From contig NZ_QJJJ01000001.1 of NCBI RefSeq assembly GCF_003201865.1, forward strand, positions 620,001 through 684,000: a stretch of DNA of 64,000 bases. Reading direction: 5' to 3'. The notes beneath the pieces are model-generated. The model ran no database searches, had not been told where the DNA came from, and saw only the letters and a program-made list of their open reading frames with translations. Shown piece by piece: positions 30,073-38,751 of this stretch; position 1 is the first letter of the stretch; each line of letters begins with the position of its first letter. The position numbers were made by a program, and so were the translations under genes. The DNA comes from Methylobacterium sp. B4 (GTDB taxonomy: Bacteria > Pseudomonadota > Alphaproteobacteria > Rhizobiales > Beijerinckiaceae).

Positions 30073-30167
30073 CGGCTAAGAAGCAGGCCTACGAGAATGA
30101 GCGCGCAGGACGAGGCGGCCGCGAAAGCGGCACCGTCGTTCGTCTGCACGGAGCGGCCAGGGGCCAC
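30066..30167 (-). CDS. leuL: leuA leader peptide
   Basis: A 33-residue peptide starting at GTG, with AGGAG 8 nt upstream. Its C-terminus reads CALILVGLLLSRP, that is, five Leu in eight residues (codons CTC, CTC, CTG, CTT, CTT), and the stop codon lies within the first arm of an inverted repeat. This is the arrangement of classical leucine attenuators: a ribosome stalled on Leu codons would change the RNA fold and let transcription enter leuA. The symbol is by functional analogy. Confidence 0.75.
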   Translation of the reverse strand: MAPGRSVQTNDGAAFAAASSCALILVGLLLSRP

Positions 30168-30236
30168 GCTCGATTCTCCTCAGAGGCTGACTCGCCGGCG
30201 GACCACCATCGGACCATCGCGCGACCAGGGTGGCGG

Positions 30237-30265
30237 TATGTACCGATTGCCGGGGATCGTGACAA
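30237..30265 (-). promoter_or_regulatory. Putative leuA promoter
   Basis: TTGTCA (30265-30260) is separated by exactly 17 bp from TACATA (30242-30237) on the minus strand. Transcription would begin near 30230, about 60 nt before the leader peptide start. Confidence 0.45.
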
Positions 30266-30379
30266 GCACATGCCTGTCCCGCGCCCCTACGGCGATTGAC
30301 CGGTGCAGCCGCCGGAGGCACAACCCGCCGGCCAAGCTTGGCTGCAACGAACCTCCTCGCGCAACCGGAGAGACAAGTC

Positions 30380-30706
30380 GTGCCCGCGCCGCTTCCCCGT
30401 GCCGTCTCCCTCGTCCTCCTCGGCTGCGCCCTGAGCGCCTGCCAGTCGAGCGCACCGCCCCCGGTCGCGCCCATCGCCGCCGCCCCCGCGATCGCCGCCC
30501 TGCCGACGGGCAGCGGCTGCGGCCCGACCATCGCCCGCACGCAGGCCATCGTCGACGGCGACGTGAAGACCGGCGATCTCTCCGCCGCGGTCGGCACGCG
30601 CTTCGGCGCCGATCTCGACAAGGCGGCCCAGGCCTGCGCCGCCGGTCGCGAGGGTGAGGCGATGAGCCTGCTGGCAGCGGCCAAGACGCGCTACGGCTAC
30701 CGTTGA
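30380..30706 (+). CDS. Small putative lipoprotein
   Basis: A 108-residue protein starting at GTG with GGAGA upstream. A hydrophobic signal segment (AVSLVLLGCALSAC) ends in an LSAC lipobox, so the mature form would be a lipid-anchored protein beginning at Cys. A Pro/Ala-rich linker is followed by a compact domain with two further cysteines (GSGCGPT and AQACAAG) that may form a disulfide. I do not recognise a named family. It is transcribed divergently from leuA and stands alone before the convergent Nudix gene. Confidence 0.7.
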   Translation: MPAPLPRAVSLVLLGCALSACQSSAPPPVAPIAAAPAIAALPTGSGCGPTIARTQAIVDGDVKTGDLSAAVGTRFGADLDKAAQACAAGREGEAMSLLAAAKTRYGYR

Positions 30707-30734
30707 GGGTGAGGCCGGGCGCCGCCCGGCGGTC

Positions 30735-31466
30735 TCAATCCGGAAAGATGCTCGCGAGATAGGCCTGGACGAAGCTCGGCATCCGGGCGGCGTCGATGTC
30801 GGTCCGCGAGCGGGCGACGACGCTGTGGGCGAGTTCCGGCTCGTCCTCGCGGGCGCGATGCGCCTCGATGCGCGCCTTCAACGCCTCCGCGTCGAGATCG
30901 AAGCGAACGGGACGCAGGAAGGCGAGTTGTCCGTCGCCGCGCAGGAGCACCCATTCCTCCTCCGCCCCTTCGGGCAGGGTGAGACCGGTCTCCTCCAAGA
31001 ACTCCCGCGCCGCGCTGCCGGCGAGATCGACCGTGCCGTCCTCGCGCAGATCGCCCCGATCCGGCGTTCCGCAGGGAAAGTAGATCTGTCCGGCATTGGC
31101 GGTGTGCGCCCCCATGACACCGAGGATCACGGCGCCGTCGGCGCTGTGCGGGACGATGGCCGCAAAGGCGTTCGCCACCAGCGCGTCGGGCACGCCCGCA
31201 TCGCGGAAAGCGATGAAACGCGAGTAGGGCGCCTCGAACAGGGCCGCCTCGCATGTGCTGTCCGCGATGGTGCAGCCGCTGGCAAGGAAGACCGTGCCGT
31301 CGAACAGGCCCGGCGTCTTCGCGAGGCGCCGCTCCCAGTTCCGATCGATCGCCGCAGCATTGTCCCGAGCCCAGGCCCAGTCGTAGGCGACGCGCCGGGC
31401 CGAGATCCGCGACAGCGTCACGAGGGAGAAGCCCGGCGCGACCTCGCCCGACATCTCAATCGACAT
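30735..31466 (-). CDS. Nudix hydrolase family protein
   Basis: A 243-residue protein with a C-terminal Nudix domain. The Nudix box core is present as AAREFLEETGLTL, which provides the metal-binding Glu residues, while the Glu usually found eight residues before the Arg is replaced by Val. The N-terminal half (about 100 residues) is of the kind that precedes the Nudix domain in larger housekeeping members. The substrate, probably a nucleoside diphosphate derivative, is unknown. The start overlaps the PhzF-like gene's end by 11 bp, so it is the last gene of a pdxY-PhzF-Nudix run. Confidence 0.75.
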   Translation of the reverse strand: MSIEMSGEVAPGFSLVTLSRISARRVAYDWAWARDNAAAIDRNWERRLAKTPGLFDGTVFLASGCTIADSTCEAALFEAPYSRFIAFRDAGVPDALVANAFAAIVPHSADGAVILGVMGAHTANAGQIYFPCGTPDRGDLREDGTVDLAGSAAREFLEETGLTLPEGAEEEWVLLRGDGQLAFLRPVRFDLDAEALKARIEAHRAREDEPELAHSVVARSRTDIDAARMPSFVQAYLASIFPD

Positions 31467-32385
31467 GCAGGGTCCCCTCGCTCACCACGACCGCATGCCC
31501 CCCGATCTCGACGGAGCGCAGGCTGCCCTCCGCAATGACGAGCTGGAGGTCGATGGTGCTCGGGCGGCCCATGGCGACGCCTTGGCGGATCAGCACGTCG
31601 TGCGTCCCCTCGCCGAGGGGCTCGAACTGCATCAGCACGCCTGCGAAGGCCGCCGCGGCGCTGCCCGTGGCGGGATCCTCCGCCACGCCGAGATGGGGCG
31701 CGAACATCCGCGCTTGATAGCGATGGCCGATCCCTTCCGGGTCGAGCGCGTAGAGGTAGAGCGCATCGGTCGAGCCGTCGGGGAACAGGCGCTCGAAACG
31801 GCCGGAATCGAGCCGCGCCCGGTCGAGGGCATCGTGGGAGGCCAGCGGCACGAAGGTGAAGGAGGGGCCGGCGCCGTGGCGGCTCGGGAGGTGGCGGTTG
31901 AAGCCGATCTCGGACGACCTGAGACCGAGGGCTTCGGCGATCGCGTCCCGCGCCGCGGCCTCGCCAAGATAGCGCGGCAGCACCGGTAGCTTGAAACGGG
32001 CGCGTCCGCTTGCTCCGTCCGCGGCGCCCTCGACGGCGCAGGAGACGATGCCGATCTCCTCCTCCAGCCCGAAGGCGGCGGCGTCGGCCAGCGCGGCGGC
32101 CTGCCGCTCGGCGCGGTCGCGCAGGGCGAGCAACACCGCCGTCCCGACCGTCGGGTGGCCGGCGAAGGGCAGTTCCCGCGCGGGCGTGAAGATGCGCAGC
32201 CGCGCCCGGTGGCGCGCCTCCTCCGGCGGCAGCACGAAGACGGTCTCCGAGAGGTTGAACTCGCGGGCGATGGCCTGCATCGCGGCTCCGTCCAACCCTT
32301 CGGAATCGATCACCACCGCGAGCGGGTTTCCGGCGAGCGGCGTGTCCGTGAAGACATCGAGGGTGACGAAGTGGCGTTGCGGCAT
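31456..32385 (-). CDS. PhzF family isomerase
   Basis: A 309-residue PhzF-fold protein. The catalytic Glu is in NLSETVFVLPPE, and the family motifs LPFAGHPTVGTAVLL and EDPATGSAAAAFAG are intact. PhzF itself isomerises a dihydroanthranilate in phenazine synthesis, but most bacterial members occur without phenazine genes and have unknown substrates. No phenazine cluster is present here. It is 30 bp downstream of pdxY and overlaps the Nudix gene. Confidence 0.88.
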   Translation of the reverse strand: MPQRHFVTLDVFTDTPLAGNPLAVVIDSEGLDGAAMQAIAREFNLSETVFVLPPEEARHRARLRIFTPARELPFAGHPTVGTAVLLALRDRAERQAAALADAAAFGLEEEIGIVSCAVEGAADGASGRARFKLPVLPRYLGEAAARDAIAEALGLRSSEIGFNRHLPSRHGAGPSFTFVPLASHDALDRARLDSGRFERLFPDGSTDALYLYALDPEGIGHRYQARMFAPHLGVAEDPATGSAAAAFAGVLMQFEPLGEGTHDVLIRQGVAMGRPSTIDLQLVIAEGSLRSVEIGGHAVVVSEGTLHVD

Positions 32386-32415
32386 GGAGCCTCCGGAATC
32401 ACTCGGGCGGGCGGA

Positions 32416-33267
32416 TCAGACGACCTCGACCGGGAAGGCCGAACTCGGGGTGACGAACTCGTCCTGCGCCGCGACGGTCAGCAGCTCCGCCGAGCCGGCC
32501 TCCGCCGTGCGGCGCAGCAGCCCGTGGATGGAGGCGGCGGCCATGCCCAGCGCCAACGCGGCCGAGCCCGTGCGCAGGTAGTGCACGAGATAGAGCGCGG
32601 CGACGGCGTCTCCCGCCCCCGAGACCGCCTTCAGGTCGAGCCGCGGCGTGCGCACCCGCCAGAACACGCCGCCCTCCCCCGCCATCATGTCGATGGCGTC
32701 GGCCGGAGTCTCGGCGGTGATCAGCGAGGTGACGAGCACGACCCGCGGGCCCATGGCCTGGACCGCACCCACCGCCGCCTTGGCCGCCTCCAGCGTGTCG
32801 CTGGGCTGCCCCGAGATCAGGTCGAGCTCGAACTGGTTGGGGGTGAGGATGTCGGCCGCCGGCACGGCCTGTTCCCGCATGAAGTCGGCGATGCCGGGGC
32901 GCACGTAGACACCGGAATAGGTGTCGCCGATGACCGGGTCGCAGCAGAACAAAGCCGCACGGTTCGCGGCCCGCACGGCGGCGACCGTGCGCAGGATCGC
33001 CGTGCCGATATCGGCCGAGCCCATATAGCCGGAGAGCACCGCGTCGCAGTCCTTGAGCGCGCCGCGCTCGGCCACGCCCTGCACCACCTCCTCGACCGCC
33101 GGCCCGTCGAAGACGCGCCCGCGCCACTGGCCGTAGCCGGTGTGGTTGGAGAACTGCACGGTATGCACGGGCCAGACCTCGACGCCGAGCCGCTGCATGG
33201 GAAAGACGGCGGAGGAATTTCCCACATGGCCGTAAGCGACATGCGACTGGATCGACAGGACCTTCAT
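32416..33267 (-). CDS. pdxY: Pyridoxal kinase
   Basis: A 283-residue ribokinase-superfamily enzyme that phosphorylates pyridoxal to PLP in the salvage route. It opens VLSIQSHVAYGHVGNSSAVF, contains VQFSNHTGYGQWRG, and has the anion-hole motif VSGAGDAVAALYL near the C-terminus with the catalytic Asp. These features and the length match PdxY rather than PdxK. It is first in a minus-strand run with the PhzF-like and Nudix genes and is divergent from the DedA gene. Confidence 0.92.
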   Translation of the reverse strand: MKVLSIQSHVAYGHVGNSSAVFPMQRLGVEVWPVHTVQFSNHTGYGQWRGRVFDGPAVEEVVQGVAERGALKDCDAVLSGYMGSADIGTAILRTVAAVRAANRAALFCCDPVIGDTYSGVYVRPGIADFMREQAVPAADILTPNQFELDLISGQPSDTLEAAKAAVGAVQAMGPRVVLVTSLITAETPADAIDMMAGEGGVFWRVRTPRLDLKAVSGAGDAVAALYLVHYLRTGSAALALGMAAASIHGLLRRTAEAGSAELLTVAAQDEFVTPSSAFPVEVV

Positions 33268-33387
33268 GACGCTCCGGTGTCCGCGTGCGGCCCTGGTGGT
33301 AGCTCAAGTGGCCGCAGGGCGCATCCCGCCGGCTTGCCGGAGCGTTGCGGCTCGGCCAGATGAAGCGTCACCGCGGCCGGAGCGAGC

Positions 33388-33909
33388 ATGGATTTCGAGA
33401 CGATCAAGCAATCCGTCGTGGCGTTCATCGAGGCGCACCGGGCCTGGGCGCCGCTGGTGACGGGGGTCATCGCCTTCTGCGAGTCGCTGGCGGTTCTCTC
33501 GCTGCTCGTCCCCGCGACCTTCATCCTGCTCGCGATCGGTGCGCTGATCGGCTCCAGCGACCTGCCGCTCTGGCCCATGGTGATCGGCGCCGGCATCGGG
33601 GCGGGCCTCGGGGACTGGGTCTCCTACGAGGTCGGCCGCTACTTCAAGGAGGACGTGAAACGGATCTGGCCCATGAGCCGCCACCCGGAGATGACCCTGA
33701 AGGCCGAGGGCTTCATCCGGCGCTGGGGCTCGGGCGCGGTGGCGATCGGGCGCTTCATCGGCCCGGCGCGGGCCGTGGTGCCGCTGGTGGCCGGGAGCTT
33801 CGGCGTCAACCGCCTCCCGTTCCAGATCGCCAACTGGCTCTCCGCCTTCGTCTGGGCCTTCGTCATGCTCGCACCCGGAGCGGGGTTGTTCGCGTGGTTC
33901 AAGCACTGA
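33388..33909 (+). CDS. DedA family membrane protein
   Basis: A 173-residue multi-pass inner-membrane protein of the DedA/SNARE-associated group, some of which flip undecaprenyl phosphate or other lipids. Family signatures are FCESLAVLSLLVPATFILL near the start and the conserved GRFIGPARAVVPLVAGSFG. About four hydrophobic segments are visible. It is shorter than the 200-residue members but complete. It is followed after one base by the BtuF-like gene, so the two are co-transcribed. Confidence 0.88.
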   Translation: MDFETIKQSVVAFIEAHRAWAPLVTGVIAFCESLAVLSLLVPATFILLAIGALIGSSDLPLWPMVIGAGIGAGLGDWVSYEVGRYFKEDVKRIWPMSRHPEMTLKAEGFIRRWGSGAVAIGRFIGPARAVVPLVAGSFGVNRLPFQIANWLSAFVWAFVMLAPGAGLFAWFKH

Positions 33910-33910
33910 G

Positions 33911-34705
33911 ATGCGCCGCTTTCCGCCCGAACGGATCGTCTGCCTGACGGAGGAGACCGTCGAGACGCTCTACCTGCTGGGCGAAGACCGGCGCATCGTC
34001 GGCGTCTCGGGCTACGCCGTGCGCCCGCCGCAGGTGCGCCGCGAGAAGCCGCGGGTCTCCGCCTTCACCAGCGCGGACCTTCCGAAGATTCTCGCCCTCG
34101 AACCGGACCTCGTCCTCGCCTTCTCCGATCTTCAGGCGGAGATCGCCGCCAGCCTCGGCCGGGCGGGGGTGGCGGTCCATCTGTTCAACCAGCGCGACGT
34201 GGCGGGCTGCCTCGCGATGATCCGCACGCTCGGCGCCCTGGTCGGCGCCGGCGAGCGGGCCGAGGCGCTGGCCCGCTCCTACGAGGCGCGCCTCAGCGCC
34301 GCCGCGGCGGCGCGGACGGAGGGTCCGCGGCTCAAGGTGTATTTCGAGGAATGGGACGAGCCGATGATCTCCGGCATCGGCTGGGTCTCCGACCTGATCG
34401 GCCATGCCGGCGGGCAGGACGTGTTTTCGGATCTGAGCCGAGAGCCGGCGGCGAAGGATCGGATCGTCACCGCGCAGCAGGTGATCGCGGCGGCGCCCGA
34501 CGTGATCCTCGCCTCCTGGTGCGGCAAGCGCGTCAACGTCGATCGCATCCGCGGGCGGCCCGGCTGGGCGGCGATCCCTGCGGTGGCCGACGGGCGCATC
34601 CACGAGATCAAGTCGCCGCTGATCCTGCAGCCGGGTCCGGCGGCGCTGACGGATGGGTTCGAAGCGATCCGCGCCGCGCTCGCCGTGCGGCAAAGCGGCC
34701 GGTGA
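33911..34705 (+). CDS. BtuF-like substrate-binding-fold protein without signal peptide
   Basis: A 264-residue protein with the helical-backbone fold of cobalamin and siderophore binding proteins (IVCLTEETVETLYLLGEDRRIVGVSG, then LEPDLVLAFSDLQ and PRLKVYFEEWDEPM). Unlike normal BtuF it starts directly with the binding fold and has no signal peptide or lipobox, and no permease or ATPase gene is adjacent. It may be a cytoplasmic corrinoid or metal-chelate binding protein. It is coupled to the upstream DedA gene. Confidence 0.82.
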   Translation: MRRFPPERIVCLTEETVETLYLLGEDRRIVGVSGYAVRPPQVRREKPRVSAFTSADLPKILALEPDLVLAFSDLQAEIAASLGRAGVAVHLFNQRDVAGCLAMIRTLGALVGAGERAEALARSYEARLSAAAAARTEGPRLKVYFEEWDEPMISGIGWVSDLIGHAGGQDVFSDLSREPAAKDRIVTAQQVIAAAPDVILASWCGKRVNVDRIRGRPGWAAIPAVADGRIHEIKSPLILQPGPAALTDGFEAIRAALAVRQSGR

Positions 34706-34786
34706 CACCGGCGCCGTACCCCTGGCAGGATGGGCGAGCCTGATTCGGTCGCATCTGCCAGCCAACGCGCAAGCCATCGCCCCCGC

Positions 34787-35272
34787 ATGTCCATAGCCTT
34801 CGCCACCATCGTCCTGCCGCCGGATCGCCGCCAGTCGCCGACCGCGCTCAACATCCAGCGGGGGGTGCGGCGCCTGCTGGCCGAGATGGGCTGCGTGAGC
34901 CTGCCGGAATTCTCGCTCGCGAACGGGCGGCGGGCCGACGTGATCGCCCTGTGCGGCGCGGGCCGGCTCACCATCGTCGAGATCAAGTCGAGCGTGGCCG
35001 ACTTCCGCGCCGACCGGAAATGGCCGGATTACCGCGACTATTGCGACCGCTTCTTCTTCGCGATCCCCGAGACCGTGCCGGAATCGCTGATCCCGGACGA
35101 ATGCGGCCTCATCGTCGCCGATTCCTATGGCGCCGCGATCCTGCGCGAGCCGCCGGATCACCCCTTGAGCCCGGCGCGGCGCAAGGCCGTGACCCTACGC
35201 TTCGCCCATTCCGCCGCCGGCATCCTGCACGCGCTCGCCGATCCCGGCGCCATCCGCGAAGGCGCGCTCTGA
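34787..35272 (+). CDS. mmcB: MmcB family DNA-repair protein
   Basis: A 161-residue protein matching MmcB, an alphaproteobacterial SOS-linked DNA repair protein with a restriction-nuclease-like fold. Diagnostic segments are LNIQRGVRRLLAEMG, the metal-binding core ADVIALCG...TIVEIKSSVADFRADRKWPDYRDYCD, and GLIVADSYGAAILREPPDH, with the RKAVTLRFAHSAA helix at the end. The ATG at 34787 fits homology; an upstream ATG at 34730 has a better purine stretch and cannot be excluded. Its last 78 bp overlap the RHH gene on the other strand. Confidence 0.87.
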   Translation: MSIAFATIVLPPDRRQSPTALNIQRGVRRLLAEMGCVSLPEFSLANGRRADVIALCGAGRLTIVEIKSSVADFRADRKWPDYRDYCDRFFFAIPETVPESLIPDECGLIVADSYGAAILREPPDHPLSPARRKAVTLRFAHSAAGILHALADPGAIREGAL

Positions 35273-35506
35273 CGGACCCGGTCCCTGGCGCACCGCGCCG
35301 AGCACGAAGACCCTGAGGGCGGAGGACAGGTTGCGCCCGCCGCGCGCGGAATCGACGGCGCCGACGAGCGCCTGAACCGATTGTCCGCGCGCCCGCGCGA
35401 TCTCCTGAAGGGCCGTCCAGAACTCCGCTTCGAGCGAGACGCTGGTGCGATGGCCCGCGATCATCACCGAGCGTTTGGCGACGCCCGGTATCGGCGGTCG
35501 CGTCAT
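35195..35506 (-). CDS. Ribbon-helix-helix domain protein
   Basis: A 103-residue protein with an RHH core, HRTSVSLEAEFWTALQEIAR then GQSVQALVGAVD and NLSSALRVFVLG, the pattern of a small DNA-binding family common in alphaproteobacteria. The C-terminal 28 residues are low-complexity and overlap the end of mmcB in antisense. The ATG overlaps the stop of the DUF4169 gene (ATGA), and the fumC-DUF4169-RHH order is a recurring alphaproteobacterial arrangement. Its regulatory target is not known. Confidence 0.85.
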   Translation of the reverse strand: MTRPPIPGVAKRSVMIAGHRTSVSLEAEFWTALQEIARARGQSVQALVGAVDSARGGRNLSSALRVFVLGAVRQGPGPSERAFADGAGIGERVQDAGGGMGEA

Positions 35507-35694
35507 TCCGTGTCGGGTTCGGTGAGCCGGTGGCCTTCGTGGCGGGTCTGCTCGAGGGTCTTGCGCGTCTCGGCCAGCGTTTTCGCCTTCTTCGGCCGCC
35601 CGAACAGCACCCGGTTCTGGGCGGCCTTGGCCTCCTTGGCCGCCTTCTCGCGATCCTTGCGCACCTGACGCAGATTGATGATCTCGGCCACCAT
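35503..35694 (-). CDS. DUF4169 family small protein
   Basis: A 63-residue, very basic protein beginning MVAEIINLRQVRKDREKAAK, with RVLFGRPKKAKTLAETRKTL in the middle, which matches DUF4169. Function is unknown; the composition suggests a coiled helix that could bind nucleic acid. It lies 56 bp downstream of fumC and is translationally coupled to the RHH gene, so it probably belongs to the fumC transcript. Confidence 0.82.
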   Translation of the reverse strand: MVAEIINLRQVRKDREKAAKEAKAAQNRVLFGRPKKAKTLAETRKTLEQTRHEGHRLTEPDTE

Positions 35695-35750
35695 TGTCGC
35701 CTCCGGTCCACCCGGCGCGCACGCTCCGCGCCGGGGGACGAATGTTGCGC

Positions 35751-37169
35751 TTATTCCGCGCTCGGCGCCAGCATGGTTTCGGGCCGAACGACGCGCTCGA
35801 ACTCCTCTTCCGTGACGTAGCCGAGACGCAGGGCCTCCTCCTTCAGGGTGGTGCCGTTCTTGTGCGCCGTCTTGGCGATTTCGGCGGCCCTGTCGTAGCC
35901 GATGGAGGGGGCGAGCGCGGTCACCAGCATGAGCGAGCGGCTCATGAGGTCGCTGATCCGGTCGGTGTTGGCCTTGATGCCGACGACGCAATTGTCGGTG
36001 AAGCTGACGGACGCGTCGGCGAGCAGACGCACCGATTGCAGCACCGCGTTGGCGATCACCGGCTTGAACACGTTGAGTTCGAAATGACCCTGGCTGCCGG
36101 CGAAGCTCACCGTGGTGCCGTTGCCGATCACCTGGGCACAGACCATGGTCAGCGCCTCGCACTGGGTCGGGTTGACCTTGCCCGGCATGATCGAGGAGCC
36201 GGGCTCGTTCTCCGGCAGCGACAGCTCGCCGAGGCCCGAGCGCGGGCCCGAGCCCAGCAGGCGGATGTCGTTGGCGATCTTGAACAGGCCCGAGGCCAGG
36301 GCCGTGAGCGCCCCCTGGAGGAAGACGAGGGCGTCGTGGCTGGCCAGCGCCTCGAACTTGTTCTCGGCGGAGGTGAAGGGAAGTCCGGTCAGCTCGGCCA
36401 CCTTCGCGGCGAACCGCTCGGCGAATTCGGGATGCGCGTTGAGCCCCGTGCCGACGGCGGTGCCGCCCTGGGCCAGAGCGAGGACGCCGGGGAGCGTGGC
36501 CGCGACACGGGCGCCGCCGAGCGCCACCTGCGCGGCGTAGCCGGAGAATTCCTGGCCGAGGGAGACCGGGGTCGCATCCTGCAGGTGGGTGCGGCCGATC
36601 TTGACGATGGAGTCGAACGCCTTGGTCTTGGCGTCCAGCGCAGCGTGCAGGTGGGAAAGTGCCGGCAGCAGCCGCTCCTGCACCTCGCGGGCGACCGCGA
36701 TGTGCATGGCGGTGGGGAAGGTGTCGTTCGAGGATTGGCCGCGGTTGCAATGGTCGTTCGGGTGGACCGGCGACTTGCCGCCGCGCTTGCCCCCGAGCCG
36801 CTCGTTGGCGAGGCTGGCGATGACCTCGTTGGCGTTCATGTTGGATTGCGTGCCCGAGCCGGTCTGCCAGACCACGAGGGGAAACTCGTCGTCGTGCTTG
36901 CCGGCGACGACCTCGGCGGCCGATTCGGCGATCGCGTCGGCGATTCTGGGCTCGAGCCCGCCGAGATCCTTGTTCACAAGGGCGGCGGCCTGTTTGACGA
37001 TGCCCAGCGCGTGCACGAGCGGCGCCGGCTGGCGCTCGGTGCCGATCTTGAAGTTCTGGATCGAGCGCTGCGTCTGCGCGCCCCAATAGCGGTGGGCAGG
37101 CACCTCGATCGGACCGAAGGTGTCGGACTCCGTGCGGGTTTCCACGGCGGGTGTCTGTTGCGGCGACAT
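35751..37169 (-). CDS. fumC: Class II fumarate hydratase
   Basis: A 472-residue iron-independent fumarase, which hydrates fumarate to malate in the TCA cycle. The signature [17 protein letters not shown] contains the mobile catalytic Ser loop, and [16 protein letters not shown] and [20 protein letters not shown] are intact. The N-terminus has about ten extra residues before the homology ([16 protein letters not shown]). It is divergent from the P450 gene by 136 bp and heads the fumC-DUF4169-RHH set. Confidence 0.96.
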   Translation of the reverse strand: MSPQQTPAVETRTESDTFGPIEVPAHRYWGAQTQRSIQNFKIGTERQPAPLVHALGIVKQAAALVNKDLGGLEPRIADAIAESAAEVVAGKHDDEFPLVVWQTGSGTQSNMNANEVIASLANERLGGKRGGKSPVHPNDHCNRGQSSNDTFPTAMHIAVAREVQERLLPALSHLHAALDAKTKAFDSIVKIGRTHLQDATPVSLGQEFSGYAAQVALGGARVAATLPGVLALAQGGTAVGTGLNAHPEFAERFAAKVAELTGLPFTSAENKFEALASHDALVFLQGALTALASGLFKIANDIRLLGSGPRSGLGELSLPENEPGSSIMPGKVNPTQCEALTMVCAQVIGNGTTVSFAGSQGHFELNVFKPVIANAVLQSVRLLADASVSFTDNCVVGIKANTDRISDLMSRSLMLVTALAPSIGYDRAAEIAKTAHKNGTTLKEEALRLGYVTEEEFERVVRPETMLAPSAE

Positions 37170-37305
37170 CGTGGCCTCTTCGTTGGCTCGGATGCGGCCC
37201 TACTTAACGAAGCATGGTGACAAGCGCGATGCCGGCCCGAAACGGCAGATGACGCATTGCGGCATCCGTTACCGCCGAGTTTCATCGCAAGGTTTTTCCC
37301 CGTCG

Positions 37306-38709
37306 ATGCTGGATCTGCCGTCCCTACCGGCCCGCAGCGCGGATACCGGGCCGTTCCGACCCAAGGTTCCGCCGCCGCTCACCCGGCCCCTCGGCCTGTT
37401 CGCCTTCCTGAAGGCCGTCCGAGAGAACCCGATCGCCACCTGGATGGACGCGCATTTCGAGGAATTCGTCGTCGCCGGGGAGACGGCGATGGGGCGCGTC
37501 ACCGTCGTGAGCGACCCCGCCCTCGTGCGCTACCTGCTGGTCGAGAACGCCGCCAACTACCGCAAGGACGACCTCCAGAAGCGGGTACTCGCGCCGGGTC
37601 TGGGCAACGGCCTGCTCACGGCGGAGGGCGACGAGTGGCGCCTGCAGCGCCGAACGCTGGCTCCGATCTTCTCCGCCCGTCACGTCGCCGGCTTCGTGGC
37701 ACAGATGGATGCGGCGGGCGCGCGCCTCGGCCGCCGGCTGACCCGCCGCGACGGCGCCACCGTCGACATCGCCCTGGAGATGACCCGCGCGACCCTCGAC
37801 GTGCTGGAGCGGACGATCTTCACGCAGGGCCTGCCCGGCGATCCTGACGCGCTCGGGCGGGCCATCACCCGGCTCCTCGAATCGGTCGGGCCGATCGATC
37901 CGCTCGACGTGTTCGGCTTCCCGGCCTTCGTGCCGCGGCTCGGCCGCCTGCGGGCGCGGCCGGCCCTGCGCTTCTTCGCCGAGGTTGTCGACACCCTGCT
38001 CGACCAGCGCAAGGAGGCCCTGGCCCGGGGCGAAGCGCCCCACGACCTGATGACCCTGCTGCTCGCGGCCCAGGACCCGGAGACCGGCAAGGGACTCTCC
38101 GACATCGAGGTGAAGGCCAACATCGTCACCTTCATCGCGGCCGGCCACGAGACCACCGCCAATGCGCTGACCTGGGCGCTCTACTGCCTCTCGCAGGATG
38201 GGGCTGCCCGCGAACGCGTCGAGGCGGAGGTCGATGATGCCGCCGGCCCCGATGGTGCCCTACAGCTCGACCGATTGCCGTTCACGAAGGCGGTGATGGA
38301 AGAGACCATGCGGCTCTTCCCGCCGGTGCCGTTCCTGAGCCGGCAGGCCCTGCGCGAGGACCGGATCGGCCGCGTGAAGATCCCGCGCAACTCCACCGTC
38401 ATCATCGCCCCCTGGGTGATGCAGCGGCACCGCAAGCTCTGGGCTGAGCCCGACGCCTTCATCCCCGAGCGGTTCGTCGGTGCGCGCCGCGACACGATCG
38501 AGCGCTACGCCTACCTGCCCTTCGGGGCGGGGCCGCGGGTCTGCATCGGCCAGAGCTTTTCGGTGCAGGAGGCGACGCTGGTGCTCGCACACGTCGCGCG
38601 GGCGGTGCAGCTCACCCTGCCGGAGGGCCACCCGCCGGTGACGCCGCTCCACCGGGTGACGCTGCGCCCGAAGGAAGGTCTCCGGATGGTGGCGAGGCGT
38701 CGGGGCTGA
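37306..38709 (+). CDS. Cytochrome P450
   Basis: A 467-residue soluble-type P450 monooxygenase. The heme thiolate is Cys413 in FGAGPRVCIG, the I-helix oxygen-activation motif is AGHETTANALTW, and the K-helix ExxR is in EETMRLFPP. The overall pattern (PERFVGARRD, LPFGAG) is closest to the bacterial CYP members that resemble CYP4/102 class fatty-acid hydroxylases, but the substrate cannot be assigned. No ferredoxin or reductase gene is adjacent. The ATG at 37306 is chosen because the family's N-terminus begins there. Confidence 0.9.
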   Translation: MLDLPSLPARSADTGPFRPKVPPPLTRPLGLFAFLKAVRENPIATWMDAHFEEFVVAGETAMGRVTVVSDPALVRYLLVENAANYRKDDLQKRVLAPGLGNGLLTAEGDEWRLQRRTLAPIFSARHVAGFVAQMDAAGARLGRRLTRRDGATVDIALEMTRATLDVLERTIFTQGLPGDPDALGRAITRLLESVGPIDPLDVFGFPAFVPRLGRLRARPALRFFAEVVDTLLDQRKEALARGEAPHDLMTLLLAAQDPETGKGLSDIEVKANIVTFIAAGHETTANALTWALYCLSQDGAARERVEAEVDDAAGPDGALQLDRLPFTKAVMEETMRLFPPVPFLSRQALREDRIGRVKIPRNSTVIIAPWVMQRHRKLWAEPDAFIPERFVGARRDTIERYAYLPFGAGPRVCIGQSFSVQEATLVLAHVARAVQLTLPEGHPPVTPLHRVTLRPKEGLRMVARRRG

Positions 38710-38751
38710 CGCGCCGCATCCGATCGGGGAGGTGAGTCGACGCGATCGGCA

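Noticed and set aside
31456..32385. Phenazine biosynthesis
   Set aside because: Only a PhzF-fold protein is present, without other phz genes; such homologues are widespread with unrelated roles.
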